A stretch of DNA of 37,229 bases from JBQTJN01 sp052387095 (GTDB lineage Bacteria > Pseudomonadota > Alphaproteobacteria > Micavibrionales > Micavibrionaceae), in NCBI GenBank assembly GCA_052387095.1, contig JBQTJN010000008.1, positions 1 to 37,229 of the forward strand, written 5' to 3'. The first letter of the stretch is position 1, and the number at the start of each line of letters is the position of its first letter. Both the position numbers and the translations under genes were made by a program. Below are positions 31,821-37,229 of the stretch, in pieces. The notes below the pieces were generated by a model that was not told where the DNA came from, did no database searches, and saw nothing but the letters and a program-made list of their open reading frames with translations.

Positions 31821-31946
31821 TTATTTCTGCAGCTCTTCGCCGTTTCTTTCCATGTCCGCGCCGAAACCTTTGACGGTATTCTGGCAGGCCGACACGCTCA
31901 AACCGGTCAATGCAAGCGCTATACCCAAAATAAACAGCTTCTTCAT
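31821..31946 (-). CDS. Entericidin A/B-like small lipoprotein
   Basis: This 41-codon gene reads MKKLFILGIALALTGLSVSA, then CQNTVKGFGADMERNGEELQ and K. Lipobox SVSAC with cysteine 21 predicts a lipoprotein, and NTVKGFGADMERNGEEL matches the entericidin signature 'NTxxGxGxDxxxxGxxI'. Entericidins are short membrane-anchored lipoproteins that modulate stress-linked lysis in E. coli; many bacteria carry one of unknown role. AAGGA precedes the ATG at about ten bases. It lies upstream of the 117-aa secreted protein on the same strand. Confidence 0.85.
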   Translation of the reverse strand: MKKLFILGIALALTGLSVSACQNTVKGFGADMERNGEELQK

Positions 31947-32074
31947 AGCGTACGTTCCTTCTAACATAAAAGTTATATTATGGCAAAAATTTTCGCCGGA
32001 ATTACAGGGGACATTAGAATCGTTCTTTTAAAGATGCGCAAGACCCTGACTCTTAGCAATCTGTTAAATTTTGT

Positions 32075-32102
32075 GGAATATATTCCTAATTTATGTTAGA
32101 AT
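32075..32102 (+). promoter_or_regulatory. Candidate extended -10 promoter with a palindrome in the -35 zone
   Basis: An extended -10, TG-t-TAGAAT (32094-32102), lies 64 bases before the ATG of the peptidoglycan-binding gene. Directly upstream, GGAATATATTCC (32075-32086) is a perfect 12-base palindrome placed over the -35 region, where a repressor could sit. No good -35 box is seen at the usual distance. Both elements are short and unproven. Confidence 0.35.
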
Positions 32103-32165
32103 GTTTTTTCAAAGGGATTCGTGCGTCTTTACGCCGGATCCCTTTTCCATTTGAAAGGAGATTTC

Positions 32166-32762
32166 ATGTTCATCCTCAACCGCACAATCGCCAGCAATGC
32201 GAAAACCGATCTGGACGATACCGCGAATGTGAAATTCGCCCTCACCGCGCTCGGCTATCACGATGATACTGAAACCGGGTTATCGCCGTATGCGGACGAT
32301 TCATTTTTTGAATCGATTAGAAAATTCCAGAAAGATCATGATCTCATCGTTGATGGTATTATAAATCCCGATGGAGAAACCATAATTAAAATGAATAAAA
32401 AATTGAAACAAACACCATACATAGGCGGTGCATTCCAAGATTTTGTTCGAAATCATAGAAACATGAAAGAAGCTGATACAATCGGTGCCGATAAATATTT
32501 CCACTGTAAGGCGAATTATGAAGCAACTCACAGAGGTGGTTTTGGAGAAACCAGGGCAGAAATTTTAAGTACAGTTCGGGAAGCTTACGGAATAGCGAAA
32601 GCCTATGCTAAAAGAGAAGGTTATAACAAAACAGCCAAAGACACACTTGAAGACATGGCCGCAAATTATGTTGGCCGTGAAATGGCAAAATCTGATAAGT
32701 TCAGTTCAAGCCGCGAAGCTTGCGCCATTTTTAGACCAAAAGGTTTGGATGATAAATATTAA
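32166..32762 (+). CDS. Peptidoglycan-binding-domain protein with toxin-like C-terminal module
   Basis: From ATG 32166 (GAAAGGAG just upstream) the product has 198 aa. Residues about 18-80 are a PG_binding_1-like domain: VKFALTALGYHDD, SFFESIRKFQKDHDLIVDG and NPDGETIIKMN. After a linker, residues 108-130 read ADKYFHCKANYEATHRGGFGE, a pattern I know from proteins whose motif is DKYFHCxANCxAxxRGxxGE and which are often near secreted or RHS-type effectors (memory, unverified; the second Cys is Tyr here). There is no signal peptide. Base composition changes sharply at about 32300: by hand count about 55% GC before, about 31% over the next 160 bases. It overlaps the next gene by 14 bases. An effector-like role is inferred, not shown. 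Confidence 0.6.
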   Translation: MFILNRTIASNAKTDLDDTANVKFALTALGYHDDTETGLSPYADDSFFESIRKFQKDHDLIVDGIINPDGETIIKMNKKLKQTPYIGGAFQDFVRNHRNMKEADTIGADKYFHCKANYEATHRGGFGETRAEILSTVREAYGIAKAYAKREGYNKTAKDTLEDMAANYVGREMAKSDKFSSSREACAIFRPKGLDDKY

Positions 32763-32964
32763 AATCATAAAAAATATTTTTAAAATTCCGATATTGATTC
32801 TTGTTGGTTTTTCAATTGTGATCATTCTTTTCGGAATTGTAGTTATAATTATTGATTGGGGAGATATGGGTTTCACGCCCTATTACTTTTCAATCGATTC
32901 TTGTCTTGATTATGGCGGGCGGTGGAATTACGAAATTAATGAATGTGAAGGCGCTCGTTATTGA
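32749..32964 (+). CDS. Small one-helix membrane protein, possible partner of the gene before it
   Basis: This 71-aa protein starts at ATG 32749 (AAAAGG upstream) inside the end of the preceding gene. A basic N-terminus (MINIKIIKNIFK) leads into one strong hydrophobic helix (residues about 13-38, rich in Ile/Val/Leu), followed by an exported-side tail with SCLDYGGRWNYEINECEGARY. The CLDxGGxWNYxxxxCE motif with two Cys is familiar from small membrane proteins found beside effector-like genes. Its extreme AT-richness (about 20% GC in 32761-32820 by hand count) differs from the surrounding genes. A role as immunity or accessory protein is plausible from overlap and motif; it remains an inference. 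The longer frame from 32605 is a shadow of the previous gene. Confidence 0.55.
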   Translation: MINIKIIKNIFKIPILILVGFSIVIILFGIVVIIIDWGDMGFTPYYFSIDSCLDYGGRWNYEINECEGARY

Positions 32965-32975
32965 GCTTAAGAAAT

Positions 32976-33051
32976 TGGTGGACCCGAACGGGATCGAACC
33001 GTCGACCTTCGCAATGCCATCGCGACGCTCTCCCAGCTGAGCTACGAGCCC
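32976..33051 (-). tRNA. tRNA-Ala (anticodon GGC)
   Basis: Read on the minus strand the sequence folds into a full cloverleaf: acceptor GGGCTCG against CGGGTCC with two G-U pairs, D-arm GCTC..GAGC, anticodon stem TCGCG/TGCGA with loop ATGGCAT so that GGC is the anticodon, TTCGATC in the T-loop, and an encoded 3' CCA. It lies 11 bases beyond the AT-rich gene pair, a typical site for integrations. Confidence 0.95.
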
Positions 33052-33101
33052 CCAAATAAAGGTGCCTAATATCTAGAGAATTGGCCCGAATTTTTCAAGT
33101 C

Positions 33102-34607
33102 TTATGATTCCGACCGGTAATTGGGCGCTTCCCGCGTAATCGTCACGTCATGGACGTGGCTTTCGCGGTGCCCCGCCTGGCTCATCCGCACGAACTCGGT
33201 ATTTTCCTTCATGTCCGCGATCGTCGCGCAACCCGTATAACCCATGGCCGCCCTTAAACCCCCGACCATCTGGTGAATGACATTCCCGATCGGCCCCTTA
33301 TAGGGCACGCGTCCTTCGATTCCTTCCGGCACCAGTTTATTCGACTGCGTTGTCCCTGCCTGGAAGTAACGATCGGCGGAGCCTTCCGCCATCGCCCCCA
33401 CAGATCCCATGCCGCGGTAAGTTTTGTAGGAACGCCCCTGATAAAGAATAACCTCGCCCGGGGCTTCGTCTGTGCCGGCGAACAACGAACCGAGCATCGC
33501 GCAATCCGCCCCCGCTGCGATCGCTTTTGCAAAGTCGCCGGAATAGCGTATGCCGCCATCGGCAATCACGGGAATATCTTTTTTGCAGGCCGCTTCCGCC
33601 ACGCTCATGATCGCAGTCAGCTGCGGCACGCCGACACCCGCAACGACGCGCGTTGTGCAGATGGAGCCCGGGCCAATTCCAACCTTGATCGCATCTGCCC
33701 CGGCTTTGATCAAAGCTTCGGCGGCATCCGCCGTGACAACATTACCGGCAATGATCTGCAAATTGTTGCGTCCCGCACTGCGGATTTTTGCAACCGTATC
33801 CAGCACCGCCGATGAATGCCCGTGCGCGGTGTCAACCACGACAACATCAAGCCCGGCTTCGGCCAAAGCCAGTGCGCGCTCGACGCCATTCGTATCACCT
33901 GTACCGACCGCCGCGCCGACACGCAGCCGTCCGCTCGCATCTTTCGTGGCCTGGGGGTAGAGCTGCGATTTTTCAATATCCTTCACCGTGATCAGGCCGA
34001 TACAGCGGCTCTGCTCATCGACGACCAGTAATTTTTCAATGCGGTTCTTGTGCAGCAAACGCCGCGCCTCATCTTTCGTCACGCCGCTACGGGCAGTAAT
34101 CAGGCCTTCATGCGTCATCAATTCGCGCACGCTTTGTTCCGGGTTCTCCGCGAAGCGCACATCGCGGTTGGTCAGAATTCCAAGAAGTTTCCCGTTTTTC
34201 TCTGTAACGGGAATCCCGGAAATACCGTTCGCGCGCATCAATTGCAGCGCTTCCGCCAGTGTCGCTTCCGGTTGAATGGTGATCGGGTCGACCACCATGC
34301 CGGATTCAAAACGCTTCACGCGGCGCACATGGCGCACTTGCTCGGCAATATCCATGTTGCGATGAAGAATGCCAATGCCGCCATGCTGCGCCAGCGCAAT
34401 CGCCATGTCGCTTTCCGTGACGGTGTCCATTGCGGCAGAGAGCAGGGGAATATTGAGGGTGATTTCACGCGTCAAGCGCGTCGCCGTATTGACCTGGTGC
34501 GGCTGGACTTCCGATGCGCCGGGAACGAGGAGAACATCATCGAAGGTTAAAGCCTCGGGGATCTGGTCCGGATCGCGGATTTTTCTGGATTTTGAAAAAG
34601 GTCTCAT
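33102..34607 (-). CDS. guaB: IMP dehydrogenase
   Basis: GuaB oxidises IMP to XMP with NAD+, the committed step to GMP. From ATG 34607 (501 aa; GAGGAG seven bases upstream, better than the TTG at 34622) it shows EALTFDDVLLVPGASEV, PLLSAAMDTVTESDMAIAL and a CBS-pair Bateman module between about residues 95 and 215 (GMVVDPITIQPEATLAEAL; ARSGVTKDEARRLLHKN). The catalytic GPGSICTTRVVAGVG loop follows, then DGGIRYSGDFAKAIAAGADC, YKTYRGMGSVGAM, and the flap region up to QMVGGLRAAMGYTG. The family's normal length is about 490-500 aa. It is a stand-alone gene divergent from a LysE-type exporter, with its own likely promoter. Confidence 0.96.
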   Translation of the reverse strand: MRPFSKSRKIRDPDQIPEALTFDDVLLVPGASEVQPHQVNTATRLTREITLNIPLLSAAMDTVTESDMAIALAQHGGIGILHRNMDIAEQVRHVRRVKRFESGMVVDPITIQPEATLAEALQLMRANGISGIPVTEKNGKLLGILTNRDVRFAENPEQSVRELMTHEGLITARSGVTKDEARRLLHKNRIEKLLVVDEQSRCIGLITVKDIEKSQLYPQATKDASGRLRVGAAVGTGDTNGVERALALAEAGLDVVVVDTAHGHSSAVLDTVAKIRSAGRNNLQIIAGNVVTADAAEALIKAGADAIKVGIGPGSICTTRVVAGVGVPQLTAIMSVAEAACKKDIPVIADGGIRYSGDFAKAIAAGADCAMLGSLFAGTDEAPGEVILYQGRSYKTYRGMGSVGAMAEGSADRYFQAGTTQSNKLVPEGIEGRVPYKGPIGNVIHQMVGGLRAAMGYTGCATIADMKENTEFVRMSQAGHRESHVHDVTITREAPNYRSES

Positions 34608-34659
34608 CGCAAATCTCCTCAAAGGCCAAAGCCGCTACATTAATGAAATTTGCAGTTGT

Positions 34660-34687
34660 GTTATAGTCGTTTTTTCGTAAAAGTAAA
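34660..34687 (-). promoter_or_regulatory. Likely guaB promoter
   Basis: On the minus strand TTTACT (34687-34682) and TATAAC (34665-34660, 5/6 to TATAAT) are 16 bases apart, with about 50 bases to the guaB ATG. The -35 box is a partial match only. The same 109-base gap must also hold the promoter of the exporter at 34717, which I cannot resolve. Confidence 0.45.
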
Positions 34688-34716
34688 CAAAAACCCCCCA
34701 TGCATAGAGGATCCGC

Positions 34717-35346
34717 ATGCTGACCGCCTCTGTAAAAGGCTTCCTGTTGGGGGCTTCCCTGATTATCGCCATCGGCATGCAGAATGCCTTTATCCTGCGC
34801 CAGGGCCTGAAAAACCACCATATTTTCGCCTGCTGCCTGACGGCCGCGCTTATTGATGCAGTCTTGATTACCTGCGGCGTCGCGGGCTTCGGCGCGTTGC
34901 TCGACCGCCTGCCGGGTTTCATTGTTCTGATCAAATGGACGGGCGCGGCGTTCCTGTTCGCCTATGGTATCCGTTCTTTCCGCCGCGCATTGAAACCGGA
35001 AACGCTGGACGAAAACCGCGCTGCGGCAACAAAGGCCGGTTCGGTGCGGGAGATTATTTTCGTCCTGCTGGGCTTGAGTCTTCTCAACCCGCATGTCTAT
35101 CTCGATACGGTTGTGCTGCTCGGCGGCGTTGGCGGATCTTACACAGGCAGCGCGCGCATCGCCTGGACGCTGGGCGCCATCACATCGTCTTTCGCCTGGT
35201 TCTTTACCCTGGGTTACGGCGCGCGGTTGCTGGCCCCGCTTTTCGCTCGCCCGCGGGCCTGGCAAATTCTCGATATCATTATCGGGATTACCATGTTCGG
35301 CATCGGTTTCAGCCTGATTGCCGGGGAAATTTTCAGCCGGCTCTAA
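34717..35346 (+). CDS. LysE/ArgO-type amino-acid exporter
   Basis: This 209-aa inner-membrane protein has six hydrophobic helices. The family landmark GMQNAFILRQGL lies at about residues 20-31, after a first helix (GFLLGASLIIAI); LLGLSLLNPHVYLDTVVLLG in the middle corresponds to the conserved NPxxxLD motif. LysE/ArgO members export basic amino acids such as lysine and arginine; the substrate here is not shown. GAGGA lies five bases before the start. Its last 14 bases overlap the end of rlmE on the opposite strand. Confidence 0.88.
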   Translation: MLTASVKGFLLGASLIIAIGMQNAFILRQGLKNHHIFACCLTAALIDAVLITCGVAGFGALLDRLPGFIVLIKWTGAAFLFAYGIRSFRRALKPETLDENRAAATKAGSVREIIFVLLGLSLLNPHVYLDTVVLLGGVGGSYTGSARIAWTLGAITSSFAWFFTLGYGARLLAPLFARPRAWQILDIIIGITMFGIGFSLIAGEIFSRL

Positions 35347-35986
35347 AGCCGCTCGCCACCACATATTGCTCGGAGGATTCCTTGCGGCTCGCCGGCGGCT
35401 TGATATGGCGCACGGTTTTGAAGTCCTTTTTCATGCGACCCAGTAATTCATTCTCGGCACCGCCCTGTAGAACCTTGCCTATAAACACGCCGCCCGGCTG
35501 CAGCACCTCGATGGCAAAATAATAACACGTCTCCACGGCCGCCATGATGCGGATGTGGTCGGTCTGCTTATGTCCCGTCGTATTGGGCGCCATATCGCTC
35601 AGCACAATAAAAGGCTGCTCGCCCTTCAGCATCTCTTTGAGTTTCTCCGGTGCTTCCTCTTCCATAAAATCCGTCTTGAGAAATTCAACACCCGCGATTT
35701 CATCCATATCGAGGATATCGAGCGCGATCACGCGGCATTGCCTCGAAGCCGCATATTGCGACCAGCCGCCGGGCGCGGCGCCGAGATCCACCACCAGCAT
35801 GCCGGGCTTGAGCAGTTTCAATTTTTCATCGATCTGCTTGAGCTTGTAAACGGCACGGCTGCGGTAGCCTTCTTTTTTCGCCTGCTCGATATAAGGATCA
35901 TTCAGCTGGCGTTCGAGCCAGAGCTTCGATGAGGTCTTGCGTCCCTTGGCGGTGCGGACACGGGATGTGGGTTTGTTACGTGACAT
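35333..35986 (-). CDS. rlmE: 23S rRNA (uridine-2552-2'-O)-methyltransferase
   Basis: RlmE (FtsJ/RrmJ) methylates U2552 in the A-loop of 23S rRNA on the large subunit. The 217-aa product has a basic N-terminus (RVRTAKGRKTSSKLWLERQLNDPY), SRAVYKLKQIDEKLKL, the SAM motif VVDLGAAPGGWSQYA, ALDILDMD, and the catalytic KDKE-type residues including Lys in RSRAVYKL, Asp in VLSDMAPNTTGHKQ, Lys in FIGKVLQGG and Glu at the end of SSEQYVVASGF. The start is two bases after the stop of a small membrane-protein gene. Its end overlaps the exporter's end (tail to tail). Confidence 0.94.
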   Translation of the reverse strand: MSRNKPTSRVRTAKGRKTSSKLWLERQLNDPYIEQAKKEGYRSRAVYKLKQIDEKLKLLKPGMLVVDLGAAPGGWSQYAASRQCRVIALDILDMDEIAGVEFLKTDFMEEEAPEKLKEMLKGEQPFIVLSDMAPNTTGHKQTDHIRIMAAVETCYYFAIEVLQPGGVFIGKVLQGGAENELLGRMKKDFKTVRHIKPPASRKESSEQYVVASGFRAG

Positions 35987-35987
35987 A

Positions 35988-36332
35988 TCAAAGCACCATC
36001 ACGAATGTGAAAATCAAAGACGTCATAAAGAAAATTGATAGCGTGCCGGCCATGACAATCACCTGTGGCGTTTGCGGCCTCGCATACAGAAAAATAATCG
36101 TGAAAAAATAGGACAGGCTGTAAAGCACCAGGCCGCGCGTCCGCGCTGGTGTATCCATCAGCCCGATCAGCCCGCGCGAATAACCGATGCTCTCCATCAG
36201 TTCGGTGAGGAGGCGCATCATAACCATCGAGCCTATGAAAAACCCGGCCGTGTAAAGCCGCTGGTGGCGGTGGACGATAGCCACGCCGGCCGCCATCCAC
36301 GCCACATCAATCCATTGAAATATAAAACCCAT
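35988..36332 (-). CDS. Integral membrane protein, unknown
   Basis: This 114-aa protein has about four hydrophobic stretches: near residues 5-20 (FQWIDVAWMAAGVAIV), 27-45 (LYTAGFFIGSMVMMRLL), 68-85 (LVLYSLSYFFTIIFLY) and 92-112 (MAGTLSIFFMTSLIFTFVMVL). The charged loops contain HRHQR and DTPARTRG. I do not recognise a family. It is transcribed just before rlmE with a one-base gap, so they are likely co-expressed. No ribosome binding site stands out; the start could also be a later Met. Confidence 0.6.
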   Translation of the reverse strand: MGFIFQWIDVAWMAAGVAIVHRHQRLYTAGFFIGSMVMMRLLTELMESIGYSRGLIGLMDTPARTRGLVLYSLSYFFTIIFLYARPQTPQVIVMAGTLSIFFMTSLIFTFVMVL

Positions 36333-36400
36333 ATTCAGTTTGTCTTTTTAAAGTTATAGTCGCCGGAGAAGGGATCATCTGACCAGGACGTAAGGATTAT

Positions 36401-37229
36401 ATGGCATATAAAGCGCGCTGCCTGAAACTATTTCTGCCCGTCTTTGCGGGCCTGGCAATGCTGGCCGCACTTCCGGCGCAGGCCCAGCGCGGCGAGGACA
36501 TGATCCTGATCCGAGACGCGGAGATCGAGAGCACACTCAAAGAATGGCTGGCGCCTTTGGTTGAAGCCGCCGGTATGAGCAAGGACCGCGTCAATATCGT
36601 TCTGGTGCAAAGCCCGCAGATCAACGCCTTCGTCGCGGGCGGATCCAACATCTTTCTCTTTACGGGTCTCATCGAGAAAACGAGAAGTCCAGGCGAATTA
36701 ATCGGCGTCATGGCGCACGAACTTGGCCATATTTCCGGCGGGCATCTGATTGCCGGGCGCCAGGCGATGGAACGCGCGTCTTATGAAAGTATCCTTGGTG
36801 CCGTAATCGGCATGGGTACCATGGTGGCAGGTGGCGGTGGTGCGGGTCAGGCCATCATCGCCGGATCCAACAACATGGCGATGCGCAGCTATCTCACGCA
36901 TAGCCGTGTGCAGGAATCGAGCGCCGACCATGCCGCGCTGCGCTTTTTCGAAACTGCGCAGATGGATCCCGGAGGCTTTGCTACTTTTTTCGAAACCATG
37001 GAATCGCAGGAATTGCTGCCGATAGATCAGCAAAATGAATATATGCGTACCCACCCTTTGACGCGCGACCGTATCGGGGCGGCGGTGGCAGGTGCCCAGA
37101 AATCGGCTTTTCGCGACAAAGGTTTTCCGCCGGAATGGAACGAACAGCATGCGCGCATGAAGGCGAAATTGATGGGCTTTATGAGTCCAGGGCAGGTGGC
37201 GTGGACTTATGCCGATTCCGATAAAAGCA
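36401..37229 (+). CDS. Secreted M48-family metalloprotease (truncated by window edge)
   Basis: The first 276 codons are visible. A signal peptide (about residues 1-28, ending AAPLPAQA-like LPAQA) is followed by an M48 zinc protease domain: QINAFVAGGSNIFLFTGL, then HELGH at 106-110 with two zinc His, and the third ligand Glu172 in QESSADHAAL (ExxxD), then MRTHPLTRDRI. This is the arrangement of BepA/YfgC-type periplasmic proteases of the outer-membrane assembly quality-control pathway. A TPR domain would be expected after the protease part, but the frame is cut off before this can be confirmed. AAGGA precedes the ATG by about six bases. Unlike the htpX remnant at the other end of the window, this M48 enzyme keeps its active site. 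Confidence 0.9.
   Translation, partial: MAYKARCLKLFLPVFAGLAMLAALPAQAQRGEDMILIRDAEIESTLKEWLAPLVEAAGMSKDRVNIVLVQSPQINAFVAGGSNIFLFTGLIEKTRSPGELIGVMAHELGHISGGHLIAGRQAMERASYESILGAVIGMGTMVAGGGGAGQAIIAGSNNMAMRSYLTHSRVQESSADHAALRFFETAQMDPGGFATFFETMESQELLPIDQQNEYMRTHPLTRDRIGAAVAGAQKSAFRDKGFPPEWNEQHARMKAKLMGFMSPGQVAWTYADSDKS

Noticed and set aside
32605..32748. Upstream extension of the small membrane protein to 119 aa
   Set aside because: This part is the peptidoglycan-binding gene in another frame. A better start with AAAAGG lies at 32749.

Overview
The window looks like the chromosome of an alphaproteobacterium of moderately high GC. The reasons are a TIGR02300/FYDLN-type acidic zinc-ribbon protein (a family known mainly from Alphaproteobacteria), DUF3108 next to glmU, and the linkage dapD-dapE / truA-fmt-def and rpmH-rnpA-yidD-yidC-engB. 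The large modular prepilin-like proteins and overall gene style remind me of Micavibrio-like lineages, but that placement is inference only. Most of the window is compact housekeeping DNA with many ATGA stop/start overlaps. The accessory parts are the two flanks of the pilin block and the short AT-rich patch beside a tRNA.

Layout. 1-778: start of an IS481-type transposase, a secreted-protein gene cut by it, and an htpX remnant that stops just before its HExxH motif. 1098-6218: minus-strand operon of three large prepilin-like proteins (403, about 794 and 505 aa). 6401-10187: fatty-acid beta-oxidation operon (thiolase, 86-aa membrane protein, FadN-type hydroxyacyl-CoA dehydrogenase/hydratase). 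10378-11652: FYDLN protein and prmA. 11653-16067: DUF3108 - glmU - TIMP/NTR-like secreted protein - glmS, making UDP-GlcNAc precursors. 16158-18141: dapD-dapE (lysine/diaminopimelate). 18145-23241: PRC-barrel protein, truA, YddG-like exporter, fmt, def, rmuC. 23280-24005: a separate PilX/GspK-like secreted protein. 24006-27347: engB, yidC, yidD, rnpA, rpmH behind a near-consensus sigma70 promoter. 27423-30119: small membrane protein, a non-coding stretch with a REP/MITE-like palindrome and a candidate structured RNA, a UbiH-family monooxygenase, a second copy of the palindrome, and a conserved unknown. 30192-31946: O-antigen-ligase-like protein, secreted protein, entericidin-like lipoprotein. 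32166-32964: AT-rich pair, a peptidoglycan-binding protein with a toxin-like C-terminal module and an overlapping one-helix membrane protein. 32976-33051: tRNA-Ala(GGC). 33102-36332: guaB, LysE/ArgO exporter, rlmE, membrane protein. 36401 to the end: a secreted M48 metalloprotease cut by the window.

Two spots could hold something undescribed. The first is the prepilin operon, whose members share a strikingly parallel architecture: pilin stalk, YPCPADP-type globular domain, a Gly-rich VGIG-like segment, an LC..xxNC motif, and CxPG...GI...IC modules. Two carry extra Cys-rich or TSP1-like C-terminal extensions. The second is the AT-rich pair next to the tRNA, where base composition shifts abruptly inside the first gene as though a C-terminal module had been swapped. 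A possible non-coding RNA at about 28064-28161 and an inverted pair of palindromic repeats are further points worth checking.
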